Assembly (NCBI GenBank): GCA_023389575.1
Contig: JAEWEG010000080.1
Location: forward strand, 1 to 64,000
Source: Chloroflexota bacterium
Lineage (GTDB): Bacteria > Chloroflexota > Chloroflexia > Thermomicrobiales > UBA6265
Reading direction: 5' to 3'
Length of the DNA: 64,000 nt
Shown: one piece after another, positions 14,478-22,711 of the stretch
Numbering within the stretch: the stretch's first letter is position 1
Layout: the number at the start of each line of letters is the position of its first letter
The notes under the pieces: model-generated
Seen by the model: the letters and a program-made list of their open reading frames with translations, nothing else
Databases searched by the model: none
Told to the model about the DNA's origin: nothing
Program-made: the position numbers and the translations under genes

Positions 14478-16124
14478 ATGAGAACAGGAAAACCATTCCG
14501 TCGTAGACGTCCGCTCAATCTCGCGTTTGTCCTCGCTGTTGTCATCGGGATGCTCAGTGCAGGTCCGGTAGCGGTCATGGCCCAGGAGTCCACCCCTCCA
14601 GGCGTCGTCCTCGAGGACGGCGAGCGCCTGCGCGAGGACCAGACCCTGCGCCTGGGCGTCAACCGCAATCTCGTCGGCGGCGATGAGGACTACTGGTATA
14701 CCCACGCCAGCCTGCACGTCTACGAGCCGCTCATCGAGTACGACGACAACTTCAACCTGCTGCCGGGCCTCGCAACGGAATGGACGCTAAGCCCGGACGG
14801 CCTCGTCTGGGAGTTCAAGCTCCGGGAGGGCGTCACGTTCTCCAACGGTGAACCCTTCACGTCCGCCACCGTCCTCTTCAATGTGGAGCGGTCCAAGGCG
14901 AAGAGCGGACAGCCATCGCAGTTCCTCGGTGGCATCTTCTACGACGAGATTTACGGCGATCCCGTCGTCGAGGCCGTGGATGACCACACGGTCACCTTCA
15001 CCTACACCGAGCCACGACCGCTCCTCCCGTATGCCATCGCCAACCACTACAGCGTTCAGTGGTGGGAGGGCCAGTTCGACGAGAACTACAACTTCACCGG
15101 TCTCCCCATCGGCAGTGGACCGTTCACCCTCGTCGATTGGCAGCGCGACCAATACGCGACGCTTGCCCGCAACGAGAACTACTGGAAGGAAAAACCGGTC
15201 CTCACCGGCATAGAGGTTCGCATTTATCCAAACGAGAACTCCCGCCTGTCAGCCCTGAAGGCTGGTGAGGTCGACGCCCTCGCCGAACTCGGCGCGGTCC
15301 TCCCCGCCCAGGCGGGCGAACTGGAAGGCGACGACAACTACGTCGTCCAGTCCTTCCCCACCGCTTGCAACACCTATCTCCTGTTCAATGGCACCAAGGC
15401 TCCGTTCGACGACGTACGAGTCCGCCAGGCGTTATCCCTCGCCATCGACCGCGACGCCTTCGTCAACGACTTGCTCTATGGCTATGGCATCCCGGCGAAA
15501 GGCGTGATCCTCGAAGCCAACCAGCGGTGGTTCAACGACAACCCCGATCAGCAGGTGCGTTGGGACATCGAGGAAGCCACCAACCTGCTCGCGGAAGCGA
15601 CTGGTGGACAACGCGTCAAGGTCGACCTCGTCTTCCATCCTCCTGGCCAGAACCTGCACGGTTGGCCGTACCCGCTGATGGCCACCTATCTCCAGGCTAT
15701 CCTCCAGCCTGTCGGCTTCGACGTGAACCTGATCCAGCAGGAATCTGCGGTGGTCACGGAAACACTGGCCGCCGGCGAGTACAACCTCACCATCCACAAC
15801 AACTGCTGGTCATCCGGCGAGCCCAATTACCAGGTCCGCCGAACACTCGGTTCGGACTCCACGCTGCACGCCACCAACCACGGCGGCTACAACAACCCCG
15901 AGGTCGACGCCCTGCTCGACCAGGCACAGGTAGAACTCGATCCAGACGTCCAGGTCGAACTGTACCGGCAGGCGCAGGCGATTGGCCTCGAAGAAGCCGC
16001 CATCGCCCCGCTGTTCGACCAGGAAACCATCATCGCCTATCGGCCTTTCGTGAAAGGCCTCAGCCAACGCATCGCCTACGAGCCGACACTTGAGCTCGTC
16101 TACCTGGTGGAGTCCGACTCATGA
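14478..16124 (+). CDS. ABC transporter substrate-binding protein, family 5
   Basis: Exported binding protein of the importer. Positively charged MRTGKPFRRRRP is followed by a hydrophobic stretch and a cleavage site around VMAQES (no lipobox Cys, unlike many homologues). The mature part shows SBP family-5 hallmarks: LHVYEPLIEYDDNFNLLPGLA, the WEFKLREGVTFSNGEPF strand and VRQALSLAIDRDAF. 548 residues. The start at 14478 is preferred over GTG 14457 because AAGGGAG is 6 nt upstream. The arrangement with CMD and AhpD genes recalls the KPN_01854 type of binding protein (recalled, not tested). Its stop overlaps the next start by 4 nt. Confidence 0.88.
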   Translation: MRTGKPFRRRRPLNLAFVLAVVIGMLSAGPVAVMAQESTPPGVVLEDGERLREDQTLRLGVNRNLVGGDEDYWYTHASLHVYEPLIEYDDNFNLLPGLATEWTLSPDGLVWEFKLREGVTFSNGEPFTSATVLFNVERSKAKSGQPSQFLGGIFYDEIYGDPVVEAVDDHTVTFTYTEPRPLLPYAIANHYSVQWWEGQFDENYNFTGLPIGSGPFTLVDWQRDQYATLARNENYWKEKPVLTGIEVRIYPNENSRLSALKAGEVDALAELGAVLPAQAGELEGDDNYVVQSFPTACNTYLLFNGTKAPFDDVRVRQALSLAIDRDAFVNDLLYGYGIPAKGVILEANQRWFNDNPDQQVRWDIEEATNLLAEATGGQRVKVDLVFHPPGQNLHGWPYPLMATYLQAILQPVGFDVNLIQQESAVVTETLAAGEYNLTIHNNCWSSGEPNYQVRRTLGSDSTLHATNHGGYNNPEVDALLDQAQVELDPDVQVELYRQAQAIGLEEAAIAPLFDQETIIAYRPFVKGLSQRIAYEPTLELVYLVESDS

Positions 16125-17338
16125 CAGACACACTCATTACCCAAGCGCCACGCGTCGAAACCAGCCAACTGGGTCACGCGCCCTACCCACAAACCGAACG
16201 CCAGGCCGAAATGCTCGATCTCGGCGCGCGAATGGGCGCGATCGCCGCCGAGCAGGCGGACGCTCATGATCGGGGCAATACCTTTCCGCATGACACCTTC
16301 GCCGCGCTCCGTGAATCGGGGTACCTGGCCCTGACGGTACCCGTGGAGTTCGGCGGACCTGGCGCATCGCCGCTCGAGGTGATGCTCGCCCAGGAGGAAC
16401 TCGCCAGGGGCAGCGGCGCCGTCGCGCTCGGAGTCACCATGCACCTCGGCGCGATGGGCGGCGTGGCCGATTCCCGCACCTGGCCAACCGCCCTGCTCGA
16501 GCGCGTCTTCCGCGAAGTACTCGAGGACGGAGCCCTCATCAACGGGCTCGCCAGCGAGCCGGAGCTCGGCAGTCCAAGCCGGGGCGGTGGGTTTCGAACC
16601 ACCGCCACCGCAGTCGATGGTGGCTACGTGATCAATGGCCGCAAGACCTGGAGCACACTCTCTCCGGCGCTCACCTATGGCAACGTCCTGTTGACCATCG
16701 TCGAGCGAGACGGAACCGAATCCCGGGGGGCGATCCTCGTTCCCATGGCCACCGAAGGCGTTCGCATCGAGGAAACGTGGGACAACCTGAGCATGCGCGC
16801 GACCGGCAGCCATGACGTCGTCTTCGAAGACGTCTTCGTTGCCGAGGACCTGCGCCTGCCCTCGCCCAAGGGTTTGCCGGCCAGCCAGGTTTCTGGCTGG
16901 ACGCTCCTCGGGAGCGCGGTCTATCTGGGCATTGCCCAGGCCGCCCGGGACTTCGCGGTCGATTTCGCCAGGAATCGGGTGCCAGCCGGGCTTGGCAAGC
17001 CCATCGCGGAACTGCAGAACGTTCAGCATCGCGTCGCCCAGATGGACCTCTCGCTCCTCCAGGCACGGTCGGTGCTCTACGGAGCCGCCGAATTGTGGGA
17101 CAAGCATCCGGACGCACGAGCAGACATCGGCTGGCGATTCGCCGCCGCCAAGTACACCGTCACCAACAACGCGATCGACATTACCGACCAGGCGCTTCGC
17201 GTGGTTGGCTCCGTCGGGCTCCAACGGCGGTTTCCGCTTGAACGCTACTTCCGCGATGTCCGCGCGGGTCTCGGCAATCCGCCCATGGACGATGTCGCCC
17301 TTACACTTATCGGCAAGCACGCCCTGGGCATTTCATAA
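16121..17338 (+). CDS. Acyl-CoA-dehydrogenase-like flavoprotein, possible SfnB/DszC-type monooxygenase
   Basis: The fold is that of acyl-CoA dehydrogenases: N-terminal helical domain (DTFAALRESGYLALTVPVEFGG), the beta domain with GGGFRTTATAVDGGYVINGRKTWST and the C-terminal four-helix domain. The mid-domain flavin-loop region and the lack of the usual catalytic Glu signature fit the branch that includes sulfur-scavenging monooxygenases (SfnB, DszC) rather than beta-oxidation enzymes. 405 residues. Start ATG overlaps the stop of the binding protein (ATGA). In a SAM-riboswitch operon with a transporter, oxidation of an imported organosulfur compound is the likeliest role. A flavin reductase is not nearby. 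Confidence 0.75.
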   Translation: MTDTLITQAPRVETSQLGHAPYPQTERQAEMLDLGARMGAIAAEQADAHDRGNTFPHDTFAALRESGYLALTVPVEFGGPGASPLEVMLAQEELARGSGAVALGVTMHLGAMGGVADSRTWPTALLERVFREVLEDGALINGLASEPELGSPSRGGGFRTTATAVDGGYVINGRKTWSTLSPALTYGNVLLTIVERDGTESRGAILVPMATEGVRIEETWDNLSMRATGSHDVVFEDVFVAEDLRLPSPKGLPASQVSGWTLLGSAVYLGIAQAARDFAVDFARNRVPAGLGKPIAELQNVQHRVAQMDLSLLQARSVLYGAAELWDKHPDARADIGWRFAAAKYTVTNNAIDITDQALRVVGSVGLQRRFPLERYFRDVRAGLGNPPMDDVALTLIGKHALGIS

Positions 17339-17364
17339 TCCCGCCCTCTTGTCAGGAGAATTCC

Positions 17365-17886
17365 ATGTCCGCTGCAACCGTTCAGACGACGGATGTCGTC
17401 AACGCGATCCTGGGGATTGATGAATCCAGTCCAATCGCCCAACTCCGGAACCAGAAGCCACAACTGGTGACCGAGCTCCAGGACTATTACGACTCCCTGT
17501 TCGTCCCCACCGTGGATTCAGCCGCGGAACTGCCCCTGGCCGACCGGTTCGTGGTCGCGGTGCGCGTCGCGTCCTTCACCAACAGCGAGGCCGTGGCCAA
17601 CTGGTATGCAAACCTCGCCGACCAGGCGGGCGTTCCAGCCGAGAACATCGCAAGGGCACGCGATACGTCGGCGCCATGGACCGGCGACACGGCGCTCGAC
17701 GCCGCCATTCTCCACACCGACCTCCTGACCACGCGCCCCTCCGATGCGCGACCAGCGGACCTCCAGGCCCTGAAAGTTGCCGGACTTTCACCCGCTGGCA
17801 TCGTTTCCCTGTCGCAAACCATCGCCTTCGTCAACTATCAGCTCCGGTTGATCGCCGGGCTTCGCGCGTTTGGAGGCCAGTCGTGA
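17365..17886 (+). CDS. CMD-domain protein (Avi_7170-like)
   Basis: A 173-residue protein of the carboxymuconolactone-decarboxylase/AhpD superfamily by overall pattern (all-helical, SEAVANWYANLADQAG, AILHTDLLTTRPSDA, LSQTIAFVNYQLRLIAGLRA). It has no cysteine at all, so it cannot be a peroxidase by the CxxC mechanism. I recall it as the CMD protein that travels with a peptide-type ABC importer and an AhpD-like partner (Avi_7170/Avi_7169 families). Start has CAGGAG 8 nt upstream; stop overlaps the next gene by 4 nt. Role unknown. Confidence 0.7.
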   Translation: MSAATVQTTDVVNAILGIDESSPIAQLRNQKPQLVTELQDYYDSLFVPTVDSAAELPLADRFVVAVRVASFTNSEAVANWYANLADQAGVPAENIARARDTSAPWTGDTALDAAILHTDLLTTRPSDARPADLQALKVAGLSPAGIVSLSQTIAFVNYQLRLIAGLRAFGGQS

Positions 17887-18473
17887 GCCAGGCGATTCGC
17901 GAAACCTTCACGATCAACATCGTCGAGTGGAGCCCCTGGCTGGAGAAGGCGATCGACACCGATATCTCCGATGAAAAGCGCCAGCGACTCGCCGAGGCGC
18001 CCGACTCGGACTATATCGGCGTGCTCGTCAACGACTTCGACGCCTGGAAGACGCGGAACACCGTTCATCGTCACGTCTACGCCGATGACAGCAAGGAGGC
18101 CAGCGCCCGGCGCGAACTGGGGGCAACCACCGCCTCCCGTATCAACGGCTGCGTGTTCTGCGCCTCGGTTCACGCCCGGATGTACGCGGCGGCCTCGAAG
18201 CGACGCCCGCTAGTTCAGCGACTGCTGGACGAAGGCGTCGAGGCGCAACTTCCGGAACCAGAACGAGCGGTCGTCGGTCTGGCCACCAAGGTGACGTTGA
18301 ACCCGGAATCGCTGACAGCGGCCGACCTGCAACCTCTCCGGGACCAGGGCTTCAACGACCTCGATGTGCTGGACGTGATCAATTATTCCGCCTTTTTCGC
18401 CAACGCAAACCGCCTCATGCTGAGTCTCGGCGGTCCCGTGGGTCTCTCGGAATGGAACGAAGACGCTCAGTAG
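17883..18473 (+). CDS. Alkylhydroperoxidase AhpD-like protein (Avi_7169-like), copy 1
   Basis: A 196-residue helical protein with the AhpD active-site segment ASRINGCVFCASVHARM: CxxC followed by the SxxH. The C-terminal VINYSAFFANANRLMLSLG helix is typical. The GTG start at 17883 overlaps the preceding TGA (GTGA). AhpD-like proteins reduce peroxides or act as disulfide relays; together with a flavin monooxygenase it may handle peroxide by-products or a thiol intermediate. Closely related to the next gene. Confidence 0.78.
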   Translation: MSQAIRETFTINIVEWSPWLEKAIDTDISDEKRQRLAEAPDSDYIGVLVNDFDAWKTRNTVHRHVYADDSKEASARRELGATTASRINGCVFCASVHARMYAAASKRRPLVQRLLDEGVEAQLPEPERAVVGLATKVTLNPESLTAADLQPLRDQGFNDLDVLDVINYSAFFANANRLMLSLGGPVGLSEWNEDAQ

Positions 18474-18490
18474 ATACCTGGAATCCTGAC

Positions 18491-19084
18491 ATGACGCACA
18501 CTGAACCGATCACCTGGACGCTCGATTTCCTCGACTGGGTGCCATGGGTGGAAACCGTCGATGAAACCGGCATCACGCCCGAGCAACGTGCCGACATCGA
18601 TGAAAAACTCGGCAAGCGAAAGGGTTCCACCTACTACGAAACGCTCGCCAACGACATCGAATCGGTTCGCGCTCGCACCGCGCTGTTCAGCGACATCTTC
18701 GAGAGCGAAGGCGGCATCCCGCGAGCGGACCGGGAACTCGCGGCGACCGCCACATCGCGGATCAATGGCTGTGTCTACTGCGCCTCGGTCCATGCCCGGC
18801 TGTTTGGCAACCTGGCGAAAAAGCGCGATCTCGCACAGCGATTCCTCGATGAGGGCATCGACACCGAACTGCCCGGCCGGGAGCGCGCCGTCGTCGATTT
18901 CAGCCGCAAGGTGACGCTCGAACCCGAGGACGTGTCCGCGAAGGATTTCGAGGCACTCAGGGAACAGGGCATCGACGATCATGGCATCCTGGACCTGATT
19001 CAGTCCGCGGCGATCTTCGCCAATGCCAACCGGCTGATGCTCACTCTCGGCGAACCAGCTCGCCAGGATCCGAAACCCGCCTGA
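18491..19084 (+). CDS. Alkylhydroperoxidase AhpD-like protein, copy 2
   Basis: Shares length (197 residues) and most motifs with the preceding gene: LDFLDWVPWVETVDETGIT versus INIVEWSPWLEKAIDTDIS, then ATSRINGCVYCASVHARLF with the CxxC, and LDLIQSAAIFANANRLMLTLG. It is a tandem duplicate that has diverged mainly in the N-terminal third. Start ATG 18491, 17 nt after the previous stop, with only a weak ribosome site. Last gene of the operon; a strong hairpin follows. The two copies could form a heterodimer. Confidence 0.78.
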   Translation: MTHTEPITWTLDFLDWVPWVETVDETGITPEQRADIDEKLGKRKGSTYYETLANDIESVRARTALFSDIFESEGGIPRADRELAATATSRINGCVYCASVHARLFGNLAKKRDLAQRFLDEGIDTELPGRERAVVDFSRKVTLEPEDVSAKDFEALREQGIDDHGILDLIQSAAIFANANRLMLTLGEPARQDPKPA

Positions 19085-19101
19085 CTCGATGCAGAGCAAA
19101 C

Positions 19102-19135
19102 GGCCACTCACCGGGAGCAAGCCCGGCGAGTGGCC
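19102..19135 (+). terminator. Strong hairpin at the end of the transporter/AhpD operon
   Basis: GGCCACTC pairs with GAGTGGCC and CCGGG with CCCGG across one internal mismatch, loop AGCAAG. The following ATTCGTTTGCC is only mildly T-rich, but the position 17 nt after the last stop fits a terminator. Confidence 0.6.
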
Positions 19136-19338
19136 ATTCGTTTGCCCGACCGAGGATGACAGCGATCCTGGCCTGTCGAATGGCAGGCGAGTCACACCCC
19201 GACCACGTCGCGTCGACGTCCCGTGGACACCTATCGAACCCCTCGCTCGACCGGCCACCATTCGATTACACTGTACGTGCAAACGCAACGTCGCCATTTC
19301 GTCGTAGAATGGACACGCGGGGCACGGTGGTTCCCAGA

Positions 19339-19413
19339 GGGCCTGTAGCTCAGCGGTAGAGCAGGGGGCTCATAACCCTTTGGTCGCAGGTTCGAACCCT
19401 GCCGGGCCTACCA
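19339..19413 (+). tRNA. tRNA-Ile2 (anticodon CAT, lysidine-modified) by acceptor-stem features
   Basis: Acceptor GGGCCTG/CGGGCCT, anticodon loop CTCATAA closed by GGG/CCC, TGGTC variable region, T arm GCAGG-TTCGAAC-CCTGC, discriminator A, encoded CCA. Pairs 4-69 and 5-68 are both C-G, the positive determinants of E. coli TilS, and the anticodon-to-variable region resembles Bacillus tRNA-Ile2. The GGG/CCC stem and weak G1-U72 pair also recall an initiator, but the D stem lacks the initiator A11-U24. Confidence 0.7.
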
Positions 19414-19487
19414 GCCACGATTTCCCGCGATATCGTTTGGTCGCCGTCTGGGATGATCCAATCGTCCCGAACTATTCAGAGGTGTGA

Positions 19488-19871
19488 GTGGCAGAAGAAC
19501 TTATCCAGGCAAACGATGACCTCATCCAGGCCAGCCGGGAACTCGCGGTAACCATCGCCGATGTCATTACCGAGACACCCGCTTCGAATACCACGGTCAT
19601 TGACATCCACGAACTCTCCACCATCGCCGATTTCTTCGTGATCTGCTCTGGTGAAAACGAACGCCAGTTGCGTGCCATTTCCCGGCTCCTGCTGGAGCAG
19701 CTCGGTGATCAGGGGATCGACCCCGTGCGAGTCGAAGGTGAACCAATCTCCGGATGGATCCTGATGGATTTCGAGGATGTCCTCGTGCATATCTTCGACA
19801 GTGACCTGAGGGCGTACTACAACCTTGAAGAACGATGGGCCGATGCGCAGGTGCTGCTGTCGATTCAGTAG
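19488..19871 (+). CDS. rsfS: Ribosomal silencing factor RsfS (Iojap family)
   Basis: Binds ribosomal protein uL14 and blocks joining of the subunits when nutrients run low. The family core is intact: TVIDIHELSTIADFFVICSGENERQLRAI, VRVEGEPISGWILMDFEDVLVHIF and the terminal YYNLEERWADAQ. 127 residues. The GTG start is chosen because AGAGG lies 5-9 nt upstream. Usually near nadD, which is absent here; instead a tRNA precedes it. Confidence 0.93.
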   Translation: MAEELIQANDDLIQASRELAVTIADVITETPASNTTVIDIHELSTIADFFVICSGENERQLRAISRLLLEQLGDQGIDPVRVEGEPISGWILMDFEDVLVHIFDSDLRAYYNLEERWADAQVLLSIQ

Positions 19872-19958
19872 GTGGCGCCCGTCCATTCGCATGAACGCTT
19901 GCTGGGGTAGCGAGCTCGCTGGACTTCCGGATCTGGAAGGTTGAGGAGGCCTGACCAC

Positions 19959-20141
19959 GTGATCAAGAACGGACCAGTTACGTTTTCCATTGGGGCCACC
20001 ATGGGTGGGCTCGCCGGGTTCGTCCTCGGAGCCTTCCTCGGAAAGTACGCGCTTCACCTGATCTCAATGGTGATCGGCTTCGTCGATCGCCGTGGTTCAA
20101 CCGATGACGATCGGTTGCGGTTCGAAGTGCTCCTGCAATAA
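19959..20141 (+). CDS. Small membrane protein of unknown function
   Basis: A 60-residue ORF with one long hydrophobic stretch (IGATMGGLAGFVLGAFLGKYALHLISMVIGF, shown here only by its ends IGATMGG and MVIGF), perhaps a helical hairpin with small residues, and a charged tail DRRGSTDDDRLRF. GAGGAGG lies 9 nt before the GTG start, a very good ribosome site for so short an ORF. It follows rsfS by 87 nt and precedes a shared terminator. No family recognised. Confidence 0.55.
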   Translation: MIKNGPVTFSIGATMGGLAGFVLGAFLGKYALHLISMVIGFVDRRGSTDDDRLRFEVLLQ

Positions 20142-20180
20142 ACCACTGCTCTTCAGCCAGCGGGTGGCGAGCGGAAACGA

Positions 20181-20219
20181 AAAACCGGGCGGGGAAGTTT
20201 CCCCGCCCGGTTTGCTGTT
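20181..20219. terminator. Bidirectional terminator between the small gene and glyA
   Basis: AAACCGGGCGGGGAA and TTCCCCGCCCGGTTT form a long perfect stem with A-run and T-run on the two flanks, so it can end transcription from both sides. It lies 6 nt from the glyA stop. Confidence 0.9.
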
Positions 20220-20224
20220 TCTCG

Positions 20225-21514
20225 CTAGACCGCCGCGCTCTCCAGCGGCAGCGTCGATCGTTCGATCCCCGGCACCGGGAACCCCGAGGTCAGTTCCTTG
20301 ACCTCCGCGGCCACGGCCTTCAGGGTAGCTTCCTCTTCCGGTGCTCGCAGCACGCGGAAGATCATGTCCGCCACGGCCACGCAGTCATCGACTCCGAAGC
20401 CGCGCGTCGTCACGGCGGCTGTTCCAATCCGGACGCCGCTCGTCTGCATCGCCGACCGGGTCTCTCCCGGGATCGTGTTGCGGTTGGTGGAGATTCCCAC
20501 CGTATCAAGCACCCGTTCCGCCTTCCGGCCACTGATGCCGATGGAGCCGACATCGACGAGCATCAAGTGATTGTCGGTGCCGCCGGAGACGACGTTGATG
20601 CCCCGCTCGACGAACGCATTCGACATCGCCTGGGCGTTCTCGACAACCTGGCGTGCATAGTCCTTGAACTCTGGCCGGAGCGCTTCACCAAAGGCGACGG
20701 CCTTGCCGGCGATCACGTGCATCAGCGGCCCTCCCTGCATGCCCGGGAACACCGTCTTGTCCACGCCCTTGCCGAACTCCTCGCTGGTCATGATGAACCC
20801 GGAGCGTGGGCCACGAAGCGTCTTGTGCGCCGTGGAGGTGGTGATGTGCGCATGCCCGATCGACGTCGGATGCTGTCCACCGGCGATCAGTCCGGCAATG
20901 TGCGCGATATCCGCGAACAGGTAGGCGCCCACCTCGTCCGCGATTTCCCGGAACCGCTTGAAGTCAATCGTCCTGCTGTAGGCGCTGGCGCCGGAAATGA
21001 TGGCGTGCGGCCGGACTTCCTTGGCCTTCTCGAGCACCTTGTCGTAGTCGATCAACCCGGTCTCGTGGTCGACCCCATAGAAATGCGCTTCGAAGAACCG
21101 CCCGGAGAAGTTGACATCCTTGCCGTGGGTCAGGTGTCCGCCTTCGGACAGGTTGAGGCCCAGGATCTTGTCTCCCGGGTTGAGCAGGGAGAAGAACGCC
21201 GCGATGTTCGCGCTGGCGCCGGAGTGAGGCTGCACGTTGGCGTGCTCGGCGCCAAACAACTCCTTGACCCGGTCGATCGCCAGGATTTCGACCTCGTCCA
21301 CGAATTCGCAGCCGCCGTAGTAGCGCTTGCCCGGAAGCCCCTCGGCATATTTGTTGGTGAGAACCGTGCCGACCGCCTCCAGCACGGCTTCGCTCACGTA
21401 GTTCTCCGAGGCAATCAACTCGATACCGTCCACCTGGCGGCGTCGTTCGCGGCCAATCGCCGCCGCAACCGCTGGGTCGGCGTTCGCCAGCACATCCTGG
21501 GTCAGAGTGGACAT
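20225..21514 (-). CDS. glyA: Serine hydroxymethyltransferase
   Basis: PLP enzyme interconverting serine and glycine with transfer of the one-carbon unit to tetrahydrofolate. Recognisable motifs: IELIASENYVSEAVLEAVG, KRYYGGCEFVDEVE, VQPHSGASANIAAF, and the PLP-lysine segment TTSTAHKTLRGPRSG. 429 residues from MSTLTQDVL. The start at 21514 is chosen from homology and from GAGGAAG just upstream; the frame stays open for another 91 codons without SHMT character. The minus-strand gcv and pur genes nearby also belong to one-carbon metabolism, though der and plsY come between. Confidence 0.97.
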   Translation of the reverse strand: MSTLTQDVLANADPAVAAAIGRERRRQVDGIELIASENYVSEAVLEAVGTVLTNKYAEGLPGKRYYGGCEFVDEVEILAIDRVKELFGAEHANVQPHSGASANIAAFFSLLNPGDKILGLNLSEGGHLTHGKDVNFSGRFFEAHFYGVDHETGLIDYDKVLEKAKEVRPHAIISGASAYSRTIDFKRFREIADEVGAYLFADIAHIAGLIAGGQHPTSIGHAHITTSTAHKTLRGPRSGFIMTSEEFGKGVDKTVFPGMQGGPLMHVIAGKAVAFGEALRPEFKDYARQVVENAQAMSNAFVERGINVVSGGTDNHLMLVDVGSIGISGRKAERVLDTVGISTNRNTIPGETRSAMQTSGVRIGTAAVTTRGFGVDDCVAVADMIFRVLRAPEEEATLKAVAAEVKELTSGFPVPGIERSTLPLESAAV

Positions 21515-21676
21515 CGGCTTCCTCGTTTTCTTGTGTTGAGTGAAAGGAATAATTCGTGCGGGGGACTCACGAAAGTGACCGCGATCCAAGCGCGGGAACA
21601 TCGCAAAAGTGTACCATGGCGGCTGTTTGGAACAGCCATTCAGCGCGCCCATGACCATGGTCACGGAAGGACGAAA

Positions 21677-22654
21677 ATGCGAGTTCTGGTAACCGGTGGA
21701 GCGGGATACATTGGCAGCGTCGCGGTGGCCCGGCTGCTCGAACGCGGCTACGACGTGGCGGCCCTGGACAACCTCCAACGAGGCCACGCCGATGCCATCA
21801 CGCCCGGCGCCGAGTTCATCTCATGCGACCTGCGCGATCCGGCCGCGACACTCGAAGCCGTGGGATCGTCCGGCGCGGAGGCGGTCCTCCACTTCGCCGC
21901 GCTGCACCTAGTTCCAGAAAGCGTGGAGATGCCCGCCGAGTACTATCGGACCAACGTCGTGGGCGGGCTCAACCTGCTCGACGCCGTTCGCGAGGCCGGC
22001 ATCCGCAAGTTCATCTTCTCGTCCACGGCGGCCGTCTACGGCGAGCCCCAGACACTTCCCATCCTCGAGGACTCCCCCACGATCCCGATCAACCCCTATG
22101 GTGCGTCCAAGCTGATGGTCGAGCGCATCCTCGCCGACTATGGCCGGCGCTACGAGATCAACTACGCGATCTTCCGCTACTTCAACGTTTCCGGCTCGTA
22201 CAAGTCGCTGGGCGAGGATCACCGGCCGGAAACGCACATCATTCCGGTCGCGGTGGAAGCATTGACCGGCAAGCGCGAGCAATTCACCGTCTTGGGCACC
22301 GACTACGCGACGGCCGACGGTACGGCAGTCCGCGATTATGTCCACGTCGTGGACCTTGTCGAGGCGCACATCCTGGCGCTGGAGAATCTCGATGCCAGCC
22401 TCGGCGTCTTCAACCTCGGCACCACCTCCGGCTTCTCGGTGACCCAGATCGTCGAAGCCGTGGAGCTTACCACTGACCAGCGCTTGCCGACCGCCACTGG
22501 TCCGCGGCGTCCCGGCGACCCGCCCGCGCTCGTCGCCGATTCCACCCGCGCCCGAACCATGCTGGGCTGGAATCCCGTGCACTCCACGCTCGACGCGATG
22601 ATTGGCTCGCACTGGGAATGGGTCCTGGCCCATCCCGACGGCTACGAGAAATGA
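21677..22654 (+). CDS. galE: UDP-glucose 4-epimerase
   Basis: Short-chain dehydrogenase fold enzyme of the Leloir pathway; also supplies UDP-galactose for surface glycans. NAD-binding TGGAGYIGS is at residues 6-14, the catalytic SSTAAVYGE Ser/Thr strand and the YGASK Tyr-Lys pair are intact, and RYFNVSGSYKSLGEDH with VRDYVHVVDL are galE signatures. 325 residues. The ATG at 21677 follows GGAAGGA by 6-9 nt; the reading frame extends upstream only as an antisense shadow of glyA. Divergent from glyA, 162 nt apart. Confidence 0.95.
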   Translation: MRVLVTGGAGYIGSVAVARLLERGYDVAALDNLQRGHADAITPGAEFISCDLRDPAATLEAVGSSGAEAVLHFAALHLVPESVEMPAEYYRTNVVGGLNLLDAVREAGIRKFIFSSTAAVYGEPQTLPILEDSPTIPINPYGASKLMVERILADYGRRYEINYAIFRYFNVSGSYKSLGEDHRPETHIIPVAVEALTGKREQFTVLGTDYATADGTAVRDYVHVVDLVEAHILALENLDASLGVFNLGTTSGFSVTQIVEAVELTTDQRLPTATGPRRPGDPPALVADSTRARTMLGWNPVHSTLDAMIGSHWEWVLAHPDGYEK

Positions 22655-22657
22655 AAA

Positions 22658-22697
22658 AGCGGGCAGGTGCCGGGCTCGTCGCCCACACCCACCCGCT
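22658..22697. terminator. Hairpin between convergent galE and plsY
   Basis: AGCGGG pairs with CCCGCT, with GGTG/CACC inside across a mismatch; AAAA precedes on one side and CTCTTCT follows on the other. A weak bidirectional terminator is likely between the two convergent genes. Confidence 0.45.
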
Positions 22698-22711
22698 CTT
22701 CTGGTTCCTGG

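Noticed and set aside
20567..21676. 5' extension of galE frame across glyA
   Set aside because: The extension is antisense to glyA and has no NAD-fold character; a good start with ribosome site exists at 21677.
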